Shown piece by piece: positions 1-6,294 of a stretch of DNA of 13,488 nucleotides. Where the stretch lies: NCBI GenBank assembly GCA_038210375.1, contig JBBQWT010000043.1:1-13488 (forward strand), read 5' to 3'. The notes beneath the pieces are model-generated. The model was not told the origin of the DNA. It saw only the letters and a program-made list of their open reading frames with translations, and did not search any database. Position 1 is the first letter of the stretch. Each line of letters starts with the position of its first letter. The DNA is from JBBQWT01 sp038210375 (lineage in GTDB: Bacteria > Acidobacteriota > Terriglobia > Terriglobales > Acidobacteriaceae). The position numbers were made by a program, and so were the translations under genes.

Positions 1-609
1 AGTATTTCCGCCCTTCCACTGGTACGCGTCGGGTTGGGGCAAGCCGATGTGCGCCAGGACGCGGTTGGCGAACTCGTGGGCCATCGCGTCAAGAGTGGAC
101 GGCAAGTTATAGAAGGCGGGAACCAGCGGGAAGATCGTAGCGCCGGCTTCAGCGGCCAAGCCCATGTTGCGAATGTGAATCCGATTGAGCGGGGTCTCGC
201 GCACGCATAGGACCAGGGGTCGACGTTCCTTCAGAGTAACGTCGGCGGCGCGCTCGATGAGCTGGGCGGCGATGCCATTGGCTATGCGGCCCAGGGTGCC
301 GACGCTGCAGGGAATAACCACCATGGGTCCCGCAGGGTAGGAGCCGCTGGCGATATTGGCGCCGATGTCGGCATTGGCTTGTTGCTGAATCTTGCTTGAG
401 GCTTGACCCAGAATCCGCCGCACCAGATCGGAGCGGCCTTCAATTCCCAATTCCTCTGCCATCACGCGCAAGGCACTATCGGAGGCGATGAAGTTCACGT
501 GGTGGACGCGGGCATCACGTTCCACGGCGAGCAGGAAGTGGCGAAGGAAGATCGCGCCGCTGGCGCCGGTGGCGGCGACGGTCAGGTTGAGGGCGGGAGA
601 GTTCGACAA
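1..609 (-). CDS. ubiX: Flavin prenyltransferase UbiX (3' end cut by window)
   Basis: UbiX-type enzymes attach a dimethylallyl group to FMN, making prenylated FMN, the cofactor of UbiD-family decarboxylases. The reverse strand reads open for 203 codons to the window edge without a stop. It shows the N-terminal flavin-binding GASGA (residues 15-19), then VIPCSVGTLGRIANG and the family block LIERAADVTLKERRPLVLCVRETPL, which are diagnostic. About 200 residues is already the full usual length, so only a few codons should be missing. An in-frame stop lies at 637-639 and there is no ATG or GTG between it and GASGA; the TTG at 607-609 is preceded by GGAG (plus-strand CTCC 615-618) at a 5-base spacing, so a TTG start is chosen. 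The gene is divergent from larB with 108 bases between the starts. No UbiD is visible in the window. Confidence 0.93.
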   Translation of the reverse strand, partial: MSNSPALNLTVAATGASGAIFLRHFLLAVERDARVHHVNFIASDSALRVMAEELGIEGRSDLVRRILGQASSKIQQQANADIGANIASGSYPAGPMVVIPCSVGTLGRIANGIAAQLIERAADVTLKERRPLVLCVRETPLNRIHIRNMGLAAEAGATIFPLVPAFYNLPSTLDAMAHEFANRVLAHIGLPQPDAYQWKGGNT

Positions 610-614
610 GCAAG

Positions 615-618
615 CTCC
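615..618 (-). promoter_or_regulatory. Ribosome binding site deciding the TTG start of ubiX
   Basis: GGAG on the minus strand sits 5 bases before TTG (607-609). It is the only plausible initiation signal between the upstream in-frame stop at 637-639 and the conserved flavin-binding motif. Confidence 0.55.
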
Positions 619-717
619 GAGTGAGGTTGGAGCACCTCAAACGTCGAGCATAGGCAGCGGCGGCGAGGGAAGTCAAATCCAGGATTGGTTGAGGTTGTCA
701 GTGAGATACTGAAATTT

Positions 718-1464
718 ATGAACGAAGCATCATTGCGAAAATTGTTCGCCGAGGTGCGGAAGGGCAAGCTCTCGGCGGACGACGCCGTGGCCCGCCTGCG
801 CCATCTGCCGTTTGAGGATTTGGGCTTCGCTAAGGTGGACCATCACCGCAGCTTGCGGACGGGCATGCCTGAAGTCATCTTCGGGCAGGGAAAGACCCCA
901 TTTCAAATGGCAGAAATCTTTTCGCGATTGGCCGAGCACAAAGGGAACGTGCTCGCCACCCGCGCCAACGAAGAACAGTTTGCGGCGGTGAAAGCAAAGG
1001 TTCCATCGGCAGAGTTCCGGGTGGCGGCGCGCTCCATCCTGCTGAAGCGCGACCGCAAGAAATACGGCAGGGGCATCATTTGCGTGGTGTCGGCGGGAAC
1101 CAGCGACATCCCGGTGGCCGAGGAAGCGATTACCACTGCGGAACTGATGGGAAACGAAGTGCGGCACGTGTATGACGTGGGGGTGGCGGGAATTCACCGG
1201 CTACTGTCGCACCGCGAGGTGCTGGCCGAGGCCCGCGTGGTAATTGTGTGCGCGGGGATGGAGGGCGCGTTGCCCAGCGTGGTTGGAGGCTTGGTGGGAG
1301 CTCCGGTGATCGCGGTGCCGACCAGCGTGGGCTACGGTGCGGCGTTTGAAGGTCTGGCCGCGCTGCTGGGGATGATGAACTCCTGCGCCTCGAACGTCAG
1401 CGTAGTCAATATCGACAACGGCTTTGGGGCGGGCTACGTCGCGTCGCTGATCAATCGCGCGTGA
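718..1464 (+). CDS. larB: LarB, pyridinium-3,5-biscarboxylic acid mononucleotide synthase
   Basis: LarB carboxylates the pyridinium ring of nicotinic acid adenine dinucleotide and releases AMP. This is the first step to the nickel-pincer nucleotide cofactor of lactate racemase and related LarA enzymes. The product from ATG 718 is 248 residues. An N-terminal helical region contains RHLPFEDLGFAKVDHHR and PEVIFGQGKTP, typical of LarB. A PurE-like C-terminal half has SAGTSDIPVAEEA, DVGVAGIHRLL, CAGMEGALPSVVGGL, and VPTSVGYGAAFEGLAALLGMMNSC. An in-frame TTG at 685 would add 11 residues, but it has no properly spaced Shine-Dalgarno sequence and the family normally begins near the LRKLF helix, so ATG 718 is preferred although its own ribosome site is weak (GTGAG about 12 bases upstream). 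LarC, LarE and LarA are not in the window. Confidence 0.93.
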   Translation: MNEASLRKLFAEVRKGKLSADDAVARLRHLPFEDLGFAKVDHHRSLRTGMPEVIFGQGKTPFQMAEIFSRLAEHKGNVLATRANEEQFAAVKAKVPSAEFRVAARSILLKRDRKKYGRGIICVVSAGTSDIPVAEEAITTAELMGNEVRHVYDVGVAGIHRLLSHREVLAEARVVIVCAGMEGALPSVVGGLVGAPVIAVPTSVGYGAAFEGLAALLGMMNSCASNVSVVNIDNGFGAGYVASLINRA

Positions 1465-1477
1465 CGCGGCTGCGGGT

Positions 1478-1497
1478 GGCACGGCTGAAGCCGTGCC
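1478..1497. repeat. REP-like hairpin between convergent genes
   Basis: A perfect 8-bp inverted repeat (GGCACGGC and GCCGTGCC) around a TGAA loop lies 13 bases after the larB stop and 70 bases from the end of the convergent receiver-like gene. No U-run follows on either strand, so it is not a textbook intrinsic terminator. It could still end transcripts or protect 3' ends. The flanking GGGTGGCACG recurs on the minus strand near 6267-6276, which fits a dispersed palindromic repeat. Confidence 0.5.
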
Positions 1498-1567
1498 CTT
1501 CCACTCAAATCATTTTCGTTACAACTGCAATCCTGTTCGGTACTGCGGAGAGATTGAGGCCCATCCC

Positions 1568-2248
1568 CTAAGCGCCTTGCTGTTCCCCGAATTCTTCTTC
1601 CGGCGCGCCGTGACGGCGCAGCAACTGAGGCAGGTTTTGCGAAAAGGCGGAGCGCGGCAACACCATGTCACAGCCGGCTTCATGCGCCTTTAGCTTCAAC
1701 TCTCCCTGCACGTGAGAAAGGAAACCGATGATCGAGGTCCCTTTTTTTAGCTTGCTTTTCAGCTTGGGAATCAGGGTCAGCGGTTTGGCGTTTACGTTGT
1801 TCAAGTCGAAGATGATCAGCGATGGCTTTTCCTGGTCGGGCTTGAACCGCGCCGCGAGATCCTTATCGTTCTTAAGAAACTCAACTTTGACGTTGAGCTT
1901 GCGCGCAGTCTCTTGAATGCGGGTAAGGAAAAACAGGTCGTCGACAAAGGCAAAAATAGGCGGGGCCGAAACTTCCATGCCTGCTGGAACCGGATCCGGA
2001 GACGCCGATTGGTAAGTGGAGACAAAACCAGCGCGCGGGCCACGACCACTGCGGCCGCCCTTGGCGCCACCGTTGTCGCCGCCTTGATTGGCGCGATAGT
2101 TGTGGTCCATCGGGGCAGAGTAGACACCTTGGGTTTGGCGGTCACGGCTGTTCGCAGGATTGCTGCGATGGGCGACTGCAGGACGACGCCCACGGCGCCG
2201 TCGGCCTTTGCCTTGTCCGCCGGAGGGATTTCCGGGTCCAACATTCAT
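1568..2248 (-). CDS. Gly/Arg-rich protein with degenerate CheY-like receiver domain
   Basis: I do not recognise a named family. The 226-residue product has two parts. Residues 1-90 are low complexity, rich in Gly, Arg, Pro and Ser (for example GKGRRRRGRR near 14-22 and GGAKGGRSGRG near 60-70), and are probably disordered and basic, as in nucleic-acid-binding tails. Residues about 97-212 follow the alternating strand/helix pattern of a response-regulator receiver: an acidic pair D103-D104 after strand 1, D148 at the end of the hydrophobic strand LIIFD, S178 after strand 4, and P198-R199 where receivers carry the conserved Lys-Pro. The invariant lysine thus appears to be replaced, so phosphorylation-dependent switching is doubtful. 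There is no output domain after the receiver. ATG 2248 is used; internal ATGs at 2110 and 1978 are alternatives that would shorten the tail. The gene converges on larB. Confidence 0.75.
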   Translation of the reverse strand: MNVGPGNPSGGQGKGRRRRGRRPAVAHRSNPANSRDRQTQGVYSAPMDHNYRANQGGDNGGAKGGRSGRGPRAGFVSTYQSASPDPVPAGMEVSAPPIFAFVDDLFFLTRIQETARKLNVKVEFLKNDKDLAARFKPDQEKPSLIIFDLNNVNAKPLTLIPKLKSKLKKGTSIIGFLSHVQGELKLKAHEAGCDMVLPRSAFSQNLPQLLRRHGAPEEEFGEQQGA

Positions 2249-2550
2249 AGGTTTTCTCTTGTTCTTACACTCACGCCTGCACTAGCAGGTCGCTTGCACT
2301 TGCTGTCCCACACCCCCACTGGTGCGGGCGGACTCAATTCAACTGGAAAATAAAGTCGTGATGAATCGTTGTCCGTAGGCGCCTGGAGTTAGCGGCGCGG
2401 AAGGCCAGCACGGGAGCGTGGCCATTGGGAACATATTGATGGTACTCATGAAAGGGCCATTCGCGCAAGTATAAAAGCAAGAGAGTTATTCACAAGCCTG
2501 GTGGGGGCCATCCCTTGCGACCGGGCGATCCTCGCGGCCGGACGACTTTC

Positions 2551-2579
2551 TTGACTAGCCGGGAGTCAGATAGAATAAA
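2551..2579 (+). promoter_or_regulatory. Candidate sigma-70-type promoter of the metallopeptidase gene
   Basis: TTGACT (2551-2556, five of six consensus bases) is separated by 17 bases from AATAAA (2574-2579, four of six). This predicts transcription from about 2586 and a leader of roughly 58 bases that includes the AGGAG ribosome site. TAGAAT at 2571-2576 is a better -10 match but would leave only a 14-base spacer. Confidence 0.35.
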
Positions 2580-2631
2580 ACTCCGTTTCGGGGAGCCATC
2601 GAGTGGTTTCGGCTGGAACGAATCCGGAAAC

Positions 2632-2636
2632 AGGAG
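2632..2636 (+). promoter_or_regulatory. Ribosome binding site deciding the metallopeptidase start
   Basis: AGGAG lies 7 bases before ATG 2644. It argues against the earlier in-frame ATG at 2515, which would put the candidate promoter inside the coding sequence. Confidence 0.7.
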
Positions 2637-2643
2637 TGCCGCG

Positions 2644-3510
2644 ATGCGTTGGACACCGGGAGACCGAAGCGAAGATTTGGAAGATCGGCGGGACGATAGC
2701 TCGTCGAGTGGAATTGGCGGAACTGGGATCGGCGGCATTCACCTGGGCATTGGTGGAATGTTGATCGTGTTGATCCTGAGTGTTGTATTCAAGCAGAATT
2801 TCTTCTCGTTGTTGTCGGGGGGAGGTGCGAGCACGGGTCAACGTGCGATGAGTCAGGCCGATCCACAGCAGGACGCCAAAGAAGAGCCCACGGTCAAGTT
2901 TGTTTCGTTCGTGCTCGACGACACCCAACGCACCTGGCAGCAAATACTTTCTACCCAGGGCGTCCCTTACCGGCACGCGAAGCTGGTGCTGTTTCGCGAT
3001 TCCATTGATTCGGCGTGTGGTCTGGCCCAGAGGGCTTCAGGACCGTTCTACTGCCCGGGCGACGAGAAGGTGTATATCGACCTGGGATTCTACGATGAAC
3101 TAAGCAGCCGCTTTGGCGCCCCGGGACAGTTTGCCGAAGCCTATGTCCTGGCCCATGAGATTGGCCATCACATTCAGAAGCTCACTGGCATTGAGAGCAA
3201 GATGCGCGCCGCCCAGCAGCGCGATCCGAGTTCGGGGAATGCGCTCTCAGTGAAGTTGGAATTGCAGGCAGACTGTTTCGCCGGGATCTGGGGACATTCG
3301 ACCGAGCAACGCAATATTCTCGAGGCTGGAGACGTGGATCAGGGTTTGGCAGCGGCGGCGGCGGTGGGCGATGACCGCATCCAGAAGATGTCCAGTGGGC
3401 ACGTGAACCCGGAAACCTTCACCCACGGCAGCTCGGCGCAACGCACCCAGTGGTTCCAGCGGGGCTTCACTAGCGGAGACTTTGCGCAGTGCAATACGTT
3501 TGCTGAATGA
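2644..3510 (+). CDS. Membrane-anchored neutral zinc metallopeptidase (YpfJ-like)
   Basis: The 288-residue product matches the neutral zinc metallopeptidase family (YpfJ / Zn_peptidase type). It begins MRW, followed by a charged segment (residues 6-18), a glycine-rich stretch ending in GIGGMLIVLILSVVF (36-49), which is the single membrane anchor, and then an extracytoplasmic domain. The zinc site is HEIGH (171-175); E206 or D210 in ELQADCFAG is the expected region of the third ligand. Other family marks are the segments SACGLAQRASGPFYCPGD (123-140) and VYIDLGFYDEL (143-153), and the C-terminal THGSSAQRTQWFQRGF (260-275). Length and domain order are normal for the family. The physiological substrate is not known to me. 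The start is fixed by AGGAG 7 bases upstream. The gene stands alone, divergent from the receiver-like gene and convergent with hpf. Confidence 0.92.
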   Translation: MRWTPGDRSEDLEDRRDDSSSSGIGGTGIGGIHLGIGGMLIVLILSVVFKQNFFSLLSGGGASTGQRAMSQADPQQDAKEEPTVKFVSFVLDDTQRTWQQILSTQGVPYRHAKLVLFRDSIDSACGLAQRASGPFYCPGDEKVYIDLGFYDELSSRFGAPGQFAEAYVLAHEIGHHIQKLTGIESKMRAAQQRDPSSGNALSVKLELQADCFAGIWGHSTEQRNILEAGDVDQGLAAAAAVGDDRIQKMSSGHVNPETFTHGSSAQRTQWFQRGFTSGDFAQCNTFAE

Positions 3511-3545
3511 GTTCAGCGGGTGAATGCGCGGGCTGCTGAGTGAGC

Positions 3546-3559
3546 GGCGGCCGGCCGCC
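3546..3559. repeat. 14-bp perfect GC palindrome
   Basis: GGCGGCCGGCCGCC is fully self-complementary and lies 36 bases after the metallopeptidase stop. It has no loop and no adjacent U-run, so a terminator role is not clear; it may simply add to 3'-end structure in this convergent spacer. Confidence 0.4.
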
Positions 3560-3650
3560 CCCACGATGTTTGGCATTGGTAATCGCGGGGACGGCTCTAG
3601 AGCTAGCGGGGCAAGACGAACGCAGCGAGCGGCAGAAAAACTCTTCCGAT

Positions 3651-3706
3651 GATTGTCTCCGGACGACTGTCTCCGGACGACTGTCTCCGGATTATTGTCT
3701 CCGAAT
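3651..3706. repeat. 14-bp imperfect tandem repeat, four copies
   Basis: Four consecutive units (3651-3664, 3665-3678, 3679-3692, 3693-3706) share the core TGTCTCCGGA, with drift in the last copy (CCGAAT); GATTG at 3707 begins a fifth broken copy. The core contains the self-complementary TCCGGA, so neighbouring units can pair (for example CCGGA with TCCGG around an 8-base loop). The array lies in the 218-base spacer between the convergent metallopeptidase and hpf genes, just beyond the hpf stop. Confidence 0.85.
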
Positions 3707-3728
3707 GATTGAAGACAGGCGCTCTTAT

Positions 3729-4325
3729 TTATGGCGCCTCTATGAGTTCCATGCGGCCGTCGCGCGTGCGATGCAGAATCATGAGCGTGCCCTTGCGGTC
3801 GCGGAAAACGAAGACGTCGCGGTCGCGGAAGTGCGCTTCCTTTATGGCTTCTTCCAGGGTCATGGGACGTAGGGCAACTGCGTCGGAGGATGCCACCAGA
3901 TGCACTTCGGTGGTTTTAGCCACCTCGGGGTACCGATGCACCACGAGCGGCACGGCGGTTTTCGAGGGTTCCCGTTTGCTCGCGACAGCTGGCACTTCGG
4001 CGGGTATTTCTTCCGTCCGCTTGTCGTGGGAGTTGCGCTTGCGGGTGCGCTGCCGCGCTTTTGATTTAGCGACCTGCTTCTCCAAGTGCTCCACCGCCTG
4101 ACTGACGGCTGACTTCATGTCGGCTGACTCCGCCAATCCCACGATGGGGCCATGGGGCGGGTTGATGGTAATTTCCGCTTTATGGCGGCGCTTCTCGACC
4201 GTCAATATCACCTTGGTGTCGAACTGATCGCCTAGGATTTTTCTGATTTTGGTAAGGCCGGTTTCAACGTCTTTGCGAATGGCGGGGGTAACTTTAAATT
4301 GTCGTCCAGTGTATTCCACGTTCAT
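3729..4325 (-). CDS. hpf: Long-form ribosome hibernation-promoting factor HPF
   Basis: HPF binds the decoding centre of idle 30S subunits; the long form also dimerises ribosomes into 100S particles through its C-terminal domain. The 198-residue product starts MNVEYTGRQFKVTP and has the beta-alpha N-terminal domain (about 1-95) with basic residues KRRHKAEITI near 45-54, a charged, low-complexity linker (about 95-140), and the long-form dimerisation domain (about 141-198) with RPMTLEEAI, DVFVFRDRKG and MELIEAP. The start at 4325 is backed by GGGAGGG just upstream (plus 4330-4336); an in-frame ATG at 4391 would add 22 residues not found in the family. The gene follows rpoN by 137 bases, the standard rpoN-hpf order. 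Transcription may come from read-through or from an unidentified promoter in that gap. Confidence 0.95.
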   Translation of the reverse strand: MNVEYTGRQFKVTPAIRKDVETGLTKIRKILGDQFDTKVILTVEKRRHKAEITINPPHGPIVGLAESADMKSAVSQAVEHLEKQVAKSKARQRTRKRNSHDKRTEEIPAEVPAVASKREPSKTAVPLVVHRYPEVAKTTEVHLVASSDAVALRPMTLEEAIKEAHFRDRDVFVFRDRKGTLMILHRTRDGRMELIEAP

Positions 4326-4462
4326 GCAGCCCTCCCGGGTCAACTTCGGTTCACGATACCGGCACAACGGCACAACCTTAGCGGCGTTCACTTCAGCGGT
4401 CGGTTGCGATCAGAAGCGCCTCTTGTTCATTCGATGCAGATTCCCCCTGCCGAAAAGATGAG

Positions 4463-6205
4463 CTAGGCTTTGACGCGACGTTGATGAGTGCTCGGAATCC
4501 TCATGTCTTCGCGGTATTTGGCTACGGTTCGACGAGTCACCCGGATGCCTTGTTGCTGCAACATGCGGGTAAGATGCTCGTCAGTCAGCGGCCGGGACGG
4601 ATCTTCCTCTTCGATCAACTTCTTTACTCGTAACTTTAAAACCAGCAGGGGTACATCGTCCTGCCCGCCGTCAGTGTTCACCCGCTCGGAAAAGAAATAG
4701 CGCAGCTCAAAGACTCCCTGGGGAGTGTGCGCGTATTTGTTCATGACCGCTCGGCTGACGGTGGAAGGATGGACACCGATTTCCTCGGCCACTTCCTTGA
4801 TCATCATGGGCCGCAGATAGGCTATCCCCTTTTCCAGAAAATCACTTTGCCGTGCCAGAATGGAGTAGCAAACTTTGGCAATGGTCTGTTTGCGTTGTTC
4901 GATGTTCTTGATGAGCTGCTTGGCGGCGTTGTAGCGCTCCTTGAGATAGTTGCGGGTCTCTTTGTCTTTGTTGGTACGCTCGGCCAGGCGCTTGTATGAG
5001 GGACTCAGACGCAAGATCGGCAAATCCTCATCGTTCATCAGCACCAGCCAATCGTCGCCGTGTTTTACAAAAGCGACGTCCGGCTCAATAACCCGCGCGG
5101 TGATCTTGTTGTATTGCAAGCCGGGAAAGGGATCGAGATTTTTCAGGTAAGCCAGGGCGGCCTGCACGGCTTCCACGGGGCGTCCCATGGCCTTGCCAAT
5201 CTCCTTGAATTGCTTTAGCTGAACCGCGTGCAGATGGCGGTCCACCACGGCGATGGCATCGGCGATCGTCTGAACCTCGCCAGCCTTGTGCTGCGCCAAT
5301 TGCATCCGGTAGCTGAGCTGGTAGCGCAAACACTCGCGCAAATCGCGGCAGGCCACACCCGGGGGATCGAGCAGGCGTACGATCTCGATGGCCTCGTGCA
5401 AATCGGCCAAAGTAAAATGGGCCACGTGGTTACCATTCGCAGAAGGTGCAGGCACTATCGCGGGCGCGCTCACCAACGGGTTGGCGGCCAAGATTCCACG
5501 GTCTGGTTCCGGCGGCGCCAGGCTCGCGAAGTCAATGGTTGAAGAGTCGGTCTGCTGGAGTTCGGTGGCGTTTTCGGAGGTGGCATGCGCGTCTGCGGCG
5601 GCCTGGAGCAAGGCTTCGGCCTGGCTGGCGATGCGTGCCAGCATCGCCGCGTCAGCTTCAGGCGCGACGGGCGGCTCCACGCCCAGCAATTCTTCGTCGC
5701 TGGCCAACAGGTACCCATCTTCGCTCAGGTTACCGACCACCAGATCTGCCGCTTCACGCACGGCAGGACGCAAGTCTAAGGTGCCTAGTTGCCAGGTCAG
5801 ATGGTCGGTGAGATTGCTGCCCTTGGAAAGAAAATTCTCAAACGACGGCCGCTCGATTTCTTCCATCTGTCCCGGGCTGCGGAATCCGGGATCAAGATAG
5901 TCCTTGAAATAGGAATCAAAATCAATTTCTTCAAAGGGATCTTTCTTCTCCCCCGCAGTGATGGGATTTTCCTCGACCTTCGAGCTTACCCGGTCGCGTT
6001 CTTCTTCCTGCCGGCCCACATCGTCGATCAGGGGAACGGAATTTTCCAGTTCCTCAAGCACGGGGTTTTCTTCCATCTCCGCGCTGATCATGTCCTTGAG
6101 CTCAAGCTTGTTGAGGGCGAGCACCGAGACCATCTGCATGAGGCCGGGCGTCAGCTTCATGGTCTGGGTCAGCCGCTGGCTCAAGTTTTGGTGCAGGTGA
6201 ACCAT
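4463..6205 (-). CDS. rpoN: RNA polymerase sigma-54 factor RpoN
   Basis: RpoN directs RNA polymerase to -24/-12 promoters and needs an AAA+ enhancer-binding activator to open DNA. The 580-residue product has region I (about 1-50; SQRLTQTMKLTPGLMQMVSV, Gln-rich and Leu-rich with MEENPVLEE), an acidic region II (about 55-115), the core-binding domain split by an insertion (about 120-175 and 263-400), the helix-turn-helix region (about 468-506, EVAEEIGVHPSTVSRAV and FELRYFF) and the RpoN box TRRTVAKYRE (557-566). The usual box begins ARRTVAKYRE, so the first residue is changed. The family is usually about 450-500 residues; the extra length is mostly an Ala/Pro/Ser-rich segment at roughly 176-262. 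It lies 89 bases after lptB and upstream of hpf, as in E. coli. ATG 6205 has only a weak ribosome site but fits the N-terminus of the family. Confidence 0.97.
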   Translation of the reverse strand: MVHLHQNLSQRLTQTMKLTPGLMQMVSVLALNKLELKDMISAEMEENPVLEELENSVPLIDDVGRQEEERDRVSSKVEENPITAGEKKDPFEEIDFDSYFKDYLDPGFRSPGQMEEIERPSFENFLSKGSNLTDHLTWQLGTLDLRPAVREAADLVVGNLSEDGYLLASDEELLGVEPPVAPEADAAMLARIASQAEALLQAAADAHATSENATELQQTDSSTIDFASLAPPEPDRGILAANPLVSAPAIVPAPSANGNHVAHFTLADLHEAIEIVRLLDPPGVACRDLRECLRYQLSYRMQLAQHKAGEVQTIADAIAVVDRHLHAVQLKQFKEIGKAMGRPVEAVQAALAYLKNLDPFPGLQYNKITARVIEPDVAFVKHGDDWLVLMNDEDLPILRLSPSYKRLAERTNKDKETRNYLKERYNAAKQLIKNIEQRKQTIAKVCYSILARQSDFLEKGIAYLRPMMIKEVAEEIGVHPSTVSRAVMNKYAHTPQGVFELRYFFSERVNTDGGQDDVPLLVLKLRVKKLIEEEDPSRPLTDEHLTRMLQQQGIRVTRRTVAKYREDMRIPSTHQRRVKA

Positions 6206-6257
6206 ATTGTCTTAATTGTGGTCCTTTGCCAATAAAAATGATGTGATGCGTGACCCC

Positions 6258-6273
6258 AGCTATGGGCGTGCCA
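6258..6273 (-). promoter_or_regulatory. Candidate sigma-54 (-24/-12) promoter upstream of rpoN
   Basis: On the minus strand TGGCACG-CCCA-TAGCT matches the consensus TGGCACG-N4-TTGCW at all fixed positions except the second T of TTGC. The GG and GC dinucleotides are separated by exactly 10 bases. The -12 GC is at 6260-6259, predicting a start near 6247 and a leader of about 40 bases before the rpoN ATG (6205). It lies within the 89-base lptB-rpoN gap. The caveat is that GGGTGGCACG also occurs beside the REP-like hairpin at 1478-1497. Confidence 0.45.
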
Positions 6274-6294
6274 CCCCAGACTCGAGCCGCCGGT

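Larger units (their letters stand above)
2249..2643. other. 395-base divergent intergenic region
   Basis: This spacer separates the minus-strand receiver-like gene from the plus-strand metallopeptidase. It contains a small hairpin (CCTGC 2276-2280 / GCAGG 2285-2289, loop ACTA) in the leader of the minus-strand gene, AT-rich TATAAA at 2470-2475 without a matching -35 box, and a plausible plus-strand promoter at 2551-2579. I see no convincing gene or structured RNA in the remainder. Confidence 0.5.

Noticed and set aside
2515..2643. Earlier start of the metallopeptidase at 2515
   Set aside because: No ribosome site there, and the candidate promoter would be inside the coding region; AGGAG before 2644 is convincing.
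3651..3706. CRISPR-like array
   Set aside because: Units are contiguous 14-mers without spacers and no cas gene is in the window.
4326..4462. Search for a sigma-54 promoter in the rpoN-hpf gap
   Set aside because: No TGGCAC-N5-TTGC-like element is present; only two close copies of GTTGTGCCG-like sequence were seen, without promoter spacing.
5388..5900. Plus-strand open frame (170 codons) opposite rpoN
   Set aside because: Ser/Ala-rich shadow of the Ala-rich RpoN insertion, with no motif of its own.
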